Shown here: positions 1 through 10,610 of the stretch, piece by piece | Layout: each line of letters opens with the position of its first letter | Numbering within the stretch: position 1 is the stretch's first letter | NCBI RefSeq assembly: GCF_014805625.2 | Contig: NW_023998432.1 | Coordinates: forward strand, 3,035,541 to 3,099,540 | Reading direction: 5' to 3' | DNA: 64,000 bases | DNA from: Glossina fuscipes | Taxonomy: Eukaryota > Arthropoda > Insecta > Diptera > Glossinidae | Notes under the pieces: generated by a model | Told to the model about the DNA's origin: nothing | The model's input: only the letters and a program-made list of their open reading frames with translations | Database searches by the model: none | Position numbers and translations under genes: made by a program

Positions 1-237
1 TTTCTTCCTAAACACTTTGCCAAATTTTAGTAAACATTGAACGAGAAGGAAAAAACAAAATTTTATGGTATTAAGCGTATAACTAAAACTTATCATTAAG
101 TTGCATTTGATTATTAAGTAGGAAGATAAACTATGTTAAACGAAATAAGTAAGCCTTTACCAGTATGGAAATAATATGAAAAATTCTAACTGGAACGAGT
201 ATACCGTACTACATAAGTCGTATGCAAAAAAGGACAT

Positions 238-263
238 ATTATTATTATTATTATTATTATTAT
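238..263. repeat. (ATT)n microsatellite
   Basis: An uninterrupted ATT trinucleotide run of about eight units is read directly from the sequence. Confidence 0.95.
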
Positions 264-1671
264 GATTGAAACGTGCGTGCCAAAGATAAAAAATGATTGG
301 AATAAAAACCACGAAACAAGGCCTTTTTTTCCGAAATGAGATCTTTAAGTGTTGATATTATTTCCGCAAGCGTCATAACTGTTAATAGAGAGTACATACT
401 CGATCTACATACAAAAGTTTATGAATCGACTTTTAAAAGATTTTTTCTTGATAATAAGAGATTATAAGAGATAATTATAGAATGCCTTCGTGAACAATGT
501 GATTACGGAGATCGGAGCGAATCGTCGAAAAAATATTATAGTCAATATCAATTGTTTGCCTTTATCTTTATTTGCACGAGATAGCGTGCGTTTACAAGAA
601 ATAAGGGGGTAAGAGATTTATAATGAATGCTATAAAGATCCCTTGCAAGACTTGGTGTTAATGTGTAAATAATTTTATTTAAAAATGGTGTTTTGTTGGT
701 ATCCAAATTAAAAATTATTATATAAACAAAATCCACGAAAGAAATTAAATTCGACCATTGTCTTTTATTAAATTTAACCCGAAACTAAAGGGTATTAATA
801 TGATATCAATGTAAGCATAACATGCTGTACAAGTGTACATATGCAGCTATGCAAGTATAACATAATACATATGCCAGCTGTGCTGTGTATAACACCATTT
901 CAGTGTATGAAAGCGTAAGCATATTATTGCAAACTTGTAACGCGACATACATGCAATATAGATACGTGTATCTAAAAGATTAATAATTATAAGAAGTGAA
1001 ATCTCTAATTAGCAGATATTTTCTAAATTGTGGTTAAATTTCCAATAAGTAAATAAAAGAGATGAACTCAGAATGAAGGTCGATATTGTAGAAAAGTTTC
1101 AAAGCCAATATTCATAATGGCAATAAGCGAAAAAAAAATAGCCATATATGCGGACAAAAATGAGTAATAGTAATTTAATATGGATGATTGCCGTACAGAT
1201 TTAATTGCACGATTTTCAATCGCGTAGAATGGAAGGGAATTTGATTTTACTCAGCTTTGGCTGAGATATTTAAGTTTGAGCGACAAATTGAAACCACGTT
1301 ATTGGACATACGGACAGAAAATGCAGTGCTTAAAAGTTCTGTATTGCATACATCTAAATATTACGCACTTAATGAAAAATCAATCGTATTATACTGTTTC
1401 TAATGGCTGTAAGATAATACGTCTATTCGTACATATACACAGATTTGGCGTTTGCATGTACTGATATGAATTAATTAGTATTGTTTATGGTATCTTTCTT
1501 CGAAGAATAATTTAGTAATATTTATTTCAAATACAGATAAGAAAAAATTGATCAAATTTAAAGTTGTCCAAAATAAATATATATATAAAAATTAAGTGAA
1601 AAAAATTATATATAATGAATAATTCAATGTACCACCTAACATCACGCATATATGCAAATCTATGCATACGC

Positions 1672-1711
1672 GTATATATATGCATATATATATATATTTA
1701 TATATATATAG
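1672..1711. repeat. (TA)n-rich microsatellite
   Basis: An alternating TA tract is interrupted by GC and TTT. It is a low-complexity sequence with no coding potential. Confidence 0.9.
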
Positions 1712-2442
1712 TGTATGTTTACGTTATTATAAAAATAAAAATTTTTACAAATACATTGTCTTTAGCGCGGCCAATGCTCTTAAAAGGGCCTTGAAAATAA
1801 CTAATCGTTTTTGTCGTTAAAAAAAAGAAAACATTACACTTTTGATACACATAGTCAGACGTTTGTCGTATGTTTAAATGACTAAAACGAAGATCTCGCA
1901 TCATTTCTTGCGATAGGAAAGCATTTAAATATTTCGTAATTTTTTGTATTTAGGATTCTGAGACCGATTCTGTTCGTCATTTTGCTCGCTTGGTTATCTG
2001 CATGATTATACAATTCTTCAAAATAGGTAAAATCGCTAGAATAGAAGTGGCAACAGCGAATTTGGGGAATAGATCATTAAATCAATTAAATGAACGAAAA
2101 ACAAAACACGTAAACCAATGCGAGTTTAGAGAAATGATATCCCTTAAACTCAATAATATACATATAAGTAATAAAAATTTGAGCGATTTTCGTATTTTTA
2201 GTTCTGATGATGCGAGTTTAACATTTGACTTAACACGAATACATATAGTTTTTGTTTTACTATTCATTTATTTTTTATTATAATTAGATTTGAGTTCTGA
2301 GTGAAAAACATTTTTAACTATACATATATACATGTAGTCGTGAAACAACATTTACCCAAACCATAAGTGGATATAAAATAATTGTATATGTGATTGTTAT
2401 TTGACTCCTCGTCTAATTAACTTTAAATCAATGATTATTAAT

Positions 2443-2461
2443 TATAATAATAATAATAATA
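2443..2461. repeat. (AAT)n microsatellite
   Basis: A short AAT trinucleotide run inside A/T-rich DNA. Confidence 0.85.
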
Positions 2462-2819
2462 GAAATAATAATACTGAAAAAATAAAAAAACGAATTACAT
2501 TTAAAACACGCGAATGTGCAATTTTTTTAATATCCTACTCTGTTGTGGTTGGTGGGTAAGACCGACAATTTAATAATTTGAATCCTATGAATCTAAAGAT
2601 TGATATGAGTTTTTTTTAACAGAGTGCCAGCAATAAAGTAAATAGGATAATTAATATATAAATAAATTGAAGAAATATAGAAAAAGATATAAAAAAAGAT
2701 CAGATGCGTGATTTATGTCAAAGAAATTTACTTTTAAATATGATTATTAGGGCGTTTATTATGATTCACAGCTTAATACAACGCCATGTTACGGACAGTA
2801 GAGTTTTGTTCTATTCAGA

Positions 2820-2976
2820 TAGAAAAACGGACAGACGGGCGTGCTTAAATCCATTTATAATTTCATATGGATCACGAATATATATACTGTGTGGGTTCTT
2901 TGATAGTTCCTTCCGGTCGTTGCAAACGGTGTGGAAAAATGAATATACCGCTCGGCCTTCGGTAATGAGTATAAAG
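2820..2976 (+). repeat. Dispersed repeat family P, 3' fragment
   Basis: The stretch shares ordered blocks with the complete P copy at 28655-29485: a GGACAGACGG-type block, a block around ATCACGAATATATATACTG, a TTGCAAACG block, and a terminal GGTAATGAGTATAAA that matches that copy's GGGATGGGTATAAA end. It abuts the decayed LINE fragment that begins immediately downstream. Confidence 0.6.
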
Positions 2977-3929
2977 ACACAACTTTAAGTGAAGTTGATG
3001 AGATTCTTGTCACTTCCGATGTCTCACGAGGAAGTCGGTTGGGATCGATGCTGTTTATTTTATACATTGATGACCTCATCTTAGCTATTGAATCTGCTCA
3101 TATCCTAATGTACGCAGGTTACGTCAAATTTTTTCCGCCGGTTACTTCGGAAACTCAATGATGTCTCTTCCAAACTGACGTAAATAATTTAGTAACGTGG
3201 CAGTCCTTCAATTTTATGTGGTTAAACGAAAAGAAATGTGAGAAGCTGTCATTTTCAAGGTGGAACATGTTCGCAAGGAAATCTTTTATACACTGCAGAG
3301 GGTGGATTCATTTCTTGACCTAGGTATCTTGTTTGATCATCAACCTTCGATTCAATTTGCATATTCAACACTCTGTGAATGAAGCTATATCAGTGCTAGG
3401 CTTCAATAAACGCTCGTCGAAGGAATTTGACGGCGCATATGTGACAGGAGGATTATACGTCAGCTTAGTACGTCCTGCATTTGAATAGGCCCCTTTTTGA
3501 ATTCCATTCAATCTCTGCAAAGGCAGTTTTTGTTGTTTGCTCTAAAAAACTTGTGTTGGGATCCATGCGCCATCCGCCCCCCGCCCTCCTTATGAAAACA
3601 TGTTGCTACTTATATTCTTGCCATCGCTTGAGAAACCGAGGATGGTATTGGGCATTAGTGGCAAAATGGTGAAGCTGATTAATGGTACCATTGAGTAGCC
3701 GTTTTTGTTGAGTGCGATTAATTTTAACGTTCCTTCCTGTCCAACAAGATACTTTCGTTTGATTAAACTTAGCCGATGCAGGCTAAATTATGAGCTTGTT
3801 AATCCACTTATGGTTCTCCGTAGCAATCAGAATTACCTTTAAAACTCTATTTCCTTATCGGATCCTCTTGCATCCACTAAGATTACTCTTTTGAATGCTC
3901 GCGCGCTGCCGACGTCTTACATAAAATAA
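2977..3929 (+). pseudogene. Reverse transcriptase (LINE ORF2 C-terminal half), degenerate
   Basis: Conceptual translation gives, in order, an SRGSRLGSMLF block (the GVPQGS..GP.LF block of LINE reverse transcriptases), YIDDLI, and LMYAGYVKFF where an active enzyme has YADD. The catalytic aspartates of the polymerase box are therefore lost. Further blocks (FNKRSSKEFD, VSLVRPAFE, PRPPYENMLL, and a C-terminus LPTSYIK then stop) match the copy at 4840-7045, whose C-terminus reads LPMSYLN. Several frameshifts and stops interrupt the reading frame. The endonuclease and ORF1 are missing. It cannot encode a working enzyme; the identity as LINE reverse transcriptase is secure from the ordered motifs. 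Confidence 0.8.
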
Positions 3930-4139
3930 TAGTTAAAGCCTATTATTCGGAATGCTGATACGGAATTTGATGATATTACATTGTTTATTTTCTTATATGT
4001 TTGTATTAATTGTCTATTGTTGTACGACTCCTTCACTTGAATTGTAATTAGGTTAAGTCTTCAGATGTATTAATTGCGCAATTCAGCTGAATCTTCGCTG
4101 TAGCTGAATTCTGTATTTATGGAAAATAAATAAATAAAA
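2977..4139 (+). mobile_element. Decayed LINE 3' fragment (jockey/CR1-like)
   Basis: This is the 3' part of a non-LTR retrotransposon in plus orientation: reverse-transcriptase coding debris, a 3' untranslated region of about 200 bases after the ORF2 stop at 3927-3929, and an A-rich TAAATAAATAAA tail ending near 4139. The protein aligns along its length with the minus-strand copy at 4508-8305 but is clearly more diverged, so it is a related older family or an old copy. The 5' part of the element is absent. Confidence 0.8.
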
Positions 4140-4507
4140 CTAAATTAAATGATAAAAAACTATTTTGTTTTTTATATAAACTTTCGCTATATAAAAGCAT
4201 CTAGGACGGCTTTAATGTCTGAAAAATTAGTTATATCGCTAGTTATAATAGTTGAAACTTATTTCGACTTCGATATGTTCAAGTATCAAAAAGGTCCAAA
4301 AATCAAGCAGTTTAAATTACGCAACTTAAGAAATTACATAATTGGACGCATATAGGTAATTCGAAATAGTTTTTAAGTCTTATACTTCTTACACTTTAGC
4401 TGAACCATACGAAACCGGATATGTTTCTTATGAAAGAGTTTTAAGACCTTCGAATTTACTTTTTCGTTTATTGTTTTATCGTTATTTTGGCCAACAAAAA
4501 TTAAAGG
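4140..4507. other. No gene recognised between two LINE fragments
   Basis: AT-rich sequence with one 68-codon ORF without recognisable motifs. It lies between the A-tail of the plus-strand LINE fragment and the 3' end of the minus-strand LINE. Confidence 0.5.
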
Positions 4508-4839
4508 TTGTATTTATTTTATTTTATTTATTCCACTTATATTAGAAACTCAACTAAACAAATAACAGTCGAGTTCAATTGGCTCTTAATGCAAAACTTA
4601 TATTAATTAACAATAAAATTGAGTATAAGCATAATAAAACAAATAAGAAGAAAAAAAAAAGAAAAAGAAAAAAGAAAAAAAAGCATGTACACTATCGGCA
4701 TAGGAGCACACTTACAACCGGTACAGGACCAAATTGCAAATGAACCCCTAAGCCATCGCAAACATGCATAAGCCTGGCAACCGATAATAAATTGACAATA
4801 ATTCACTTTCGAAACGTAACGACTTTTTAAGGATAAAAG

Positions 4840-7045
4840 CTAGTTTAAATACGACATAGGTAAATCGCGCGTATTAAGCAATGTTGCTTTAATGGACTTT
4901 AAAGAGTCCGATAACGAGAATAAGTGGTAGACGTCATTTAGGTTCTTGCAAACGACTCTGAGCGGGTTAAACGGTTCGTAATTATATCTGCGCGCGCACA
5001 CACACACACACACACATCTCATAATTAAATTTACACTGATTAAGCTTAATCAAGATAAAGTGCCTAGAGAAGCGGTTAGGGACATTAAAGCTTATTTCAC
5101 CAAGTAATAAATACGAGTCAATAGCACCATTTATTACTTTAATTAGAAAAGAAACGTCAAGAACAAATCTACGTTTCTCAAGAGACGGGAGGGACACCAG
5201 AAGCAACCTATTTTCATACGGAGGAAGAGAGGCAATCGGAGGCAATCCAAATTTCTAAGGGCAAACAGCAAGAATTGCTTTTGAACAGATTCAATTGAAT
5301 CTATGTAGCACCTATATGAAGGAGACCACACAACAGAGGCATACTCGAGTATGGGTCTAACCAAACACATGTGCAGCCCTTTCGTAATGTAGGGATCATC
5401 AAGCTCTTTGGACCACCTCTTTATAAAACCAAGCGCGGACCTAGCTTTGCTAATCGAGAGCTCAATATACAAGTTGAAACGTAACCTATGGTCAAATAGA
5501 ACTTCTAAATCTGTGATCGAATCGACGTCCTCCAACTTATGTGAATCTATGAAATACTGAGAAATGAATGACTTTCTTCCTGAGAAAGAAAGCTTCTTAC
5601 ATTTACTCAGATTTAGTTTCAAAAGATTCACAGAGCACCATGCAACAAAATTATCCAAGTTACCTTGAAGCTGATGTGATTGCGATTCTACAGAGAATGA
5701 GGAAAACAGTTTCACATCATCTGCATACATTAAGATCTGGCTGGAATTAACGACCGATGGGAGATCGTTAATGTATAAACCAAATAAAATAGGACCTAAG
5801 TGACTTCCTTGAGGTACGCCAGACGTAACGGAGAAGTCATCCGAGGTGATGGAGTTAAGCAAAACCCTGAAGGATCTATTGTGCAGATAAGAGCTTATCC
5901 ATTTCACTAAGTAGGGGGGAAACCAGAGGCTTGGAGTTTAAAGATAAGTAGTCTATGGTTAACCATATCAAATGCTTTGCTCAAATCAGTGTAAATAACA
6001 TCTGTGCGAGAGCCGCTAGAAAAAGCCTTGAAAACATGACAGGTAAACTCTAACAAGCTAGTGACTGTAGATTGCCCTTTACGAAAGCCGTGCTGGTGCG
6101 GAGAATTATACGAATTAATGGCAAAGGCCAAATGCTGAGTCACAATTCGCTCGAACAACTTGGGCAAGACACTCAACTTGGCTATGCCTCTGTAGTTCTC
6201 AACAAATTGTCTACTTCCACTCTTGTGGATAGGAATAAGGAAACTACTCTTCCAGCATGAAGGGAAAACACCTAAATACAAGGACATGTTAAAAATCTTT
6301 GAGATCACACCACATAACTCGACAGCGCAAGATTTAAGTACACATGATGGAATTCCATCAGGTCCAGGCGAACAACTGTATTTTAGAGAACTCAACCCTT
6401 TAAAAATATATTTAAAAAAACTCAACCCTAAAAAGAGTATTTAGGATTAGCAAACACAGACGATTTAATGAACTGAATCTGTATCTGCAATAATATTGGT
6501 GGTTGAGGGAGTTAAATCTATGTCTCGCCACCGAATAAGCGAAATAGTCGAGCGCAGAGCCACTTTTCGAATATATTTTGAATAGCGAGTTTTTTCTATT
6601 TGTGTGATATTTAATTGTCTTATTTAACCACTGGGAACACCTGCTTCGAGGTCGACAATGCTTGATCGGAACAGATGCAGCAATAGCTAGATTTAATGTA
6701 TTGTAGAACGATGGCAATAAGCTTTCAATACTACCGGTTGAGAAATCAAGCGTCAGATGTGAAAGACGATGTTTTAGTAATACAATATTGATTTTATGAA
6801 AATCATAATAATTATTTAAAGAAGTTTGATTTGGCACATTAAGGCATTTCAACAAACCATCATTAATATGATGAAAGGAAATGCATATTGATGGATAATA
6901 AGGATCCTCAGGTCAACTAAAAGGTGGAAAACGATTTATGTAAATCTCGGGAAAATTGGCAAAGCAGAGATCAAGCAGTCTACCATTACAATTAGGGGTA
7001 CGATTATATTGACCCAAATTATGATCAAACAATTCACTAAAGAAC
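4840..7045 (-). pseudogene. LINE copy A ORF2: endonuclease C-terminus and reverse transcriptase, broken
   Basis: ORF2 of a non-LTR retrotransposon would nick the target and reverse-transcribe the element RNA. Reading on the minus strand: an endonuclease C-terminus near 6890-7045 (LDLCFANFPE and PEDPYYPSI blocks), then the reverse transcriptase with SPGPDGIPSCVLKS, ENYRGIAKLSVLPKLFERIV, QHGFRKGQST, YTDLSKAFDMVNHRLL, GVPQGSHLGPILFGLYINDL and the catalytic YADDVKLF (about 5704-5727). It closes with LPMSYLN. Breaks: a frame change near 6412-6425; a one-base frame change in a C homopolymer at about 5915-5921; another near 5225-5245; and a CA microsatellite in the last part of the coding region. 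Individual open segments reach 254 and 172 codons, so decay is moderate. The endonuclease N-terminus is deleted. Confidence 0.85.
4991..5016. repeat. (CG)3(CA)n microsatellite inside LINE ORF2
   Basis: A short CG run followed by about ten CA units interrupts the C-terminal coding part of LINE copy A. The corresponding part of copy D (about 61712-61728) has no such run, so the microsatellite arose within this copy. Confidence 0.9.
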
Positions 7046-7774
7046 ACAACAGCGATGGGGGTTCACGGTAGGAGAGTTTCGAGTTGGGGAAAATATAGAT
7101 GGGGTTATCGCCCTTGTACCGACAGCTTGTGAGACTTGCCCAGTCTGGTGACCAGCATTCACACGCGAACAGCCAGGAGGAGAGGATGATTTATTTTCCT
7201 CTTCATTATTTTTAGGCGATGGCGCTTGATTAGAGTGAGTGGCGGCTCTGGGCGGAGATACCCTTGCCACTTCAGCATAGCTTAAAACCGATGGACCTGC
7301 CGGTTTGTTTGTAACTGTTTTGCTACCAACCGACTCAGCAATATAAGAAACATTACCGTTCATTTTAGAGTTAGAGGGAGCGGTAACTTGTACCAACGAA
7401 TTAGATTTGGAGAAAGCCAGAGGTGACGTCTCACACGCTACGCTACGAGTAGAAGATGAGTGTCCAATAAAGTGACACTCATCAAACCTAGACTTAATGA
7501 GCTCAAACTTTTCCCACAAGGAGCCGAGATTTCTACTCAATTCCGAGAAACCATAACGGGTCTCCGTGAAAAGTTTATATAAGTCAATGTCCCGCTGCCT
7601 ACAGTCAGGACGTGACCATCTTAAGCCTTTAAACGGATCAGCGACTGCGTCAGCAGCACGGCCGAGAATACCGGCACACTTTGCATGACCAAAGCGCTCG
7701 CAGAGCCAACAAGAAACGAATCTATCAGAATCCGGGCCTCATTTCGCCCGACAAGGTGTATATAAACACTTCAT
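7046..7774 (-). pseudogene. LINE copy A ORF1 with PHD-like zinc finger, truncated
   Basis: ORF1 proteins of LINEs bind element RNA. The best start is the ATG at 7774 to 7772, since an in-frame stop lies three codons upstream. The first about 60 codons give a Cys-rich module: CLYTPC, CWLCERFGHAKCAG, then GLRWSRPDC, which is the C..C...C..C..H..C..W..C layout of a PHD-type finger as found in CR1-like ORF1 proteins. It is followed by a charged, probably coiled segment (SRNLGSLWEKFELIKSRF) and a Ser/Pro-rich linker. An in-frame TGA at about codon 12 and loss of the C-terminal third (retained in copy C) make it a pseudogene. The PHD assignment rests on Cys/His spacing only. Confidence 0.7.
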
Positions 7775-8047
7775 GTCCTGTCAAAAAGACAGTTGTGGAT
7801 TATGAAGAACAGACACACAAATCATTAAAAAAATCCTGAACATAAAATTTATCAACCAATTTGTGCAAAACTTCTCTGTTTGGTTGACACTGCAACGAGA
7901 GATCAATAGCAACACACACTCCAAACAGCAAAAAAATAACAGAGGAAAAGAGAGAAAACAAAAAAAAAAAAAAAGGGAGATTTATATCAGAGCTCAAAAT
8001 TTTTGTTTGCAAAAATCAAATGAATCAAAGCGTAAAGGAAAAATATT

Positions 8048-8147
8048 NNNNNNNNNNNNNNNNNNNNNNNNNNNNNNNNNNNNNNNNNNNNNNNNNNNNN
8101 NNNNNNNNNNNNNNNNNNNNNNNNNNNNNNNNNNNNNNNNNNNNNNN
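8048..8147. other. Assembly gap, exactly 100 N, flanked by a 20-bp direct repeat
   Basis: The run is exactly 100 N, a usual placeholder for a gap of unknown size. The 20 bases before it (8028-8047) are identical to the 20 after it (8148-8167). The homologous 5' UTR of LINE copy C near 58016-58045 carries this motif once, with nothing inserted. The simplest reading is that two contig ends overlap and no sequence is missing. Confidence 0.85.
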
Positions 8148-8305
8148 AAGCGTAAAGGAAAAATATTTCTTTTACTTTGAATTCACTCACTTTCTTCTCA
8201 AAGTATATTATAAATTCACACACTATAAGGCAGAATAGCCACGAAATTCAACAAAAAATTAAAATATTAATTGTCGAAACAAAATATATACGACTATACC
8301 GCGCG

Positions 8306-8510
8306 ACAGAGTTAATTGCTCAATTTAGATGAATTTTAGAGAAAAAGGAAAAAAATGGAGTCGATAGGCTAGGTTGCGAGGGAGCATTCTTCTTTAGTCC
8401 TGGAATTTATCTCGTTGGGGTAAGTGAATGAAAATAATAGTGTAATCATAACAATAATAATAAAGCTTAAAAAAATAAAAATACTACATTGCAACACGGC
8501 CCACTATTAA
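8306..8510. other. Flank of LINE copy A
   Basis: Sequence with no feature recognised. No clear target-site duplication matches between 8306 onward and the bases before 4508. Confidence 0.4.
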
Positions 8511-8770
8511 ATACCCTACACCACTTTGATTATTGCAATTGTTCGTATAACGGATTTGCAAAATAATATATTATATGAGAGGTGGTCGAACAAGTGATGG
8601 GATGCGAGCAGTTTTCAATAGCGTTCGTCCTTGAGTCAAAACATGCGGTTCCAAAATTTGTGCCTGCAAAATTGTGACAGACAAGTTTCAGAATCATTTG
8701 CTTAATGGATTTAAGCTTGTCTGCCCGTCCTGGTGTGCGATGTCTGTCCATGCAGGGCAGGGTATCTAAT
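8511..8770 (+). repeat. Dispersed repeat family Q, copy 1
   Basis: The left end reads ATACCCTACACCACT and the right end AGGGCAGGGTATCTAATGG, an imperfect inverted pair. Inside is the family hallmark: an ATCATTTGCTTAATGGATTT stretch, then AAGCTTGTCTGCCCGTC and GATGTCTGTCCATG, shared with copies near 24235, 51118 and 52733. It is non-coding and of unknown origin. Confidence 0.6.
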
Positions 8771-8814
8771 GGTCGTTCTTGTCCAACTATAACATTTCTA
8801 TTTATTTTTCAAAC

Positions 8815-9137
8815 AATGAGATTTCAAAATTAGGCGTTCTATGGGGAGTGGTTGGAAAATCACTTTAAATAGCGTTCGTTATTGAACCAAAGCACGACAA
8901 TGTACGAAATTTCCACAAAATATCTCAAAATTTGCGATCCGTAGGTTGAAAACAAAACATCAACAAGACATTAAACGGACAAATATAAAGACAAGCTTAG
9001 ACCGGTTAAGAAAATGATTCTGAATCGATTCAGTTACCGATAAAAATAATAAACGTGGGTCTATCTCAAGTCATTCTGGATGTTGCATATAGCCCCATAA
9101 TCTTTATATACCCGTTTATCACAAATGGTGTAGGGTA
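8815..9137 (-). repeat. Dispersed repeat family Q, copy 2 (inverted)
   Basis: The reverse complement of this stretch matches the Q copies near 24400 and 25500: the block around TTGAGATATT and CATTGTCGTGCTTTGG, and the AAGCTTGTCTTTA block. The terminal GGTGTAGGGTAT at 9126-9137 is the inverted form of the family start ATACCCTACACC. Copies 1 and 2 lie head to head within 700 bases. Confidence 0.55.
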
Positions 9138-9866
9138 TAATAAATAAATATGGAAACCTAGGCAATCAAGATAGCAAAGCGCATTACCTAAACTGTTTGC
9201 ATATGGTCTATTCATCGTATGGAAATAGAACACAAGTAACAGCAGTTTAGTTTGAAATTTTTCTGTTACCCACCAAAATGGCAAAACCGTTCCTACTTCG
9301 TGGACTATTAAGTAACTGTGAAGGAAAAAAACTTTTGAGCATTACTTTTGAACACATTTGCACTCAAAATGCACATAAAAAACACAGTATTTGAAAATCA
9401 GTGATCTGTTGTCCTGTTAAAAGACTTTAAATGTCTTAAGAATAGTCTATGAAGAACAGAGAGTGCTTTGAACGCCTTAAAGCAGATTTTGAGTACCTAC
9501 AGATTTAATTACGATAATTGGGAAAAAATAAAAAAAAAACTCTAATATGCCTAACAGTTGAACCTAATGAAAGAATTAGAGTCAGAATAAGAGTCATTTT
9601 GCTTTGGTGAAGAAACCCTTAAACATTAGACGAGTGTCGTATTTAAAAAATTTTTTTTTTAAGTTAAATTTTTACCTGCAAAATAAACCACTGTTTTGGC
9701 GACTTTGAACGCGTTTGTTTAAAAGCTCTAAAGGTTCGATCTAGCGTCAATACTTTTTATATTTTACCAAACATCACATATAAAGGATTAGTTCTTAGTA
9801 AGGTCTTAAATTGTGATTCTGTGGAGATCGTGTTTTGCTTTTATCATCAGGAGGTTACTCGACTCG

Positions 9867-9995
9867 ATGTACTGTGTTATACTAACCTTCGCATCAATTT
9901 TTTTCACATTAGTTTTTTCACCTTGTTTCGCTCATGAAAACTATTTCCATGAATTACAAATTCTTTCCGCGCAAAAACAGGGAACTATTCAGTAA
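9867..9995 (+). CDS. Small ORF with signal-peptide-like N-terminus (speculative)
   Basis: Forty-two codons from the ATG at 9867. Residues about 3-19 are strongly hydrophobic (VILTFASIFFTLVF then SPCFA), followed by a polar tail beginning HENYFHELQILS, which is the profile of a cleavable signal peptide with a site after PCFA. A TATA-like CATATAAAGG lies at about 9778. An alternative start at 9813 adds 18 residues. No relative is recognised. The ORF is within the length expected by chance and has no polyadenylation signal assigned, so it may be fortuitous; it could also be the first exon of a spliced gene. Confidence 0.15.
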   Translation: MYCVILTFASIFFTLVFSPCFAHENYFHELQILSAQKQGTIQ

Positions 9996-10590
9996 CCATT
10001 TTCTTACGATTACTAATTTAGGGTTAGATGATAGAGAGATGAATTTAAAAAAGTCCATCCAAAATCGACTCTTGTCAGCAAATAACGACCCAATGCATCA
10101 CATGGTAAAGCCAGTTTGAAAAACTTATTCGTGTTCAAAGCATTGCTGCAAAACAATCTGCCGTCTATTTTGCCAGCAAAATACAACCTAGGTAGAGAAA
10201 CTTGCAGCGTTTTTGTCAAGTCTGAAGCCAATGTTTACGAATAACATTATATAGACGGCTAGGCGGATAAGCTGAAAAATGGGTTTCCTCCTATCAATTC
10301 AGAATCTAATTCCGGTTACTGATCAAGTGTACATATATTGCATATGGCCTTTGAATTGTTCCTTTCGTGCAAACGATTCGAAAAAGAAATGAATGGTGGG
10401 TATTAAAACGCATCTGAAAGTAAGTGTATTCACCCGGCAGCAATTTTTTGGTTTTGAACACCTGATATCAACCCATAAACGTGACAGAGTATATTATTAA
10501 GCATAAGCGTCTCACTAAGCCGGAAGGAATTCGTTTCATATTGACTTTTGCATGTTACAAGCTAGCTTGTAGGCGGAGCACATTCTTTCA

Positions 10591-10610
10591 TATATATATA
10601 TATATATATA
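10591..10610. repeat. (TA)n microsatellite
   Basis: Ten uninterrupted TA units. Confidence 0.95.

Larger units (their letters stand above)
1..2819. other. No gene recognised; AT-rich DNA
   Basis: Short ORFs of about 60-100 codons occur, but none shows a domain, a codon pattern or a promoter/polyadenylation context that makes it credible. The stretch contains simple repeats, listed separately. It is most likely intergenic or intronic. Confidence 0.6.
4508..8305 (-). mobile_element. LINE copy A (jockey/CR1-like), longest copy in the window
   Basis: On the minus strand the order is 5' UTR, ORF1, ORF2, 3' UTR and an A/T-rich tail, seen on the plus strand as the TATTTATTTTATTTTATTT run near 4508. 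The 5' limit at 8305 is set by alignment with copy C: both carry the same 5' UTR and lose similarity just after CTATACCGCGCG, at 8305 here and 58179 there. Between ORF1 and the endonuclease there is a deletion near 7046-7060, because copy C retains ORF1 and endonuclease sequence that is missing here. A 100-N gap lies in the 5' UTR. The clade is not fixed by eye; an ORF1 with a PHD-like finger and an APE-type endonuclease fits the CR1/jockey group. Confidence 0.85.
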
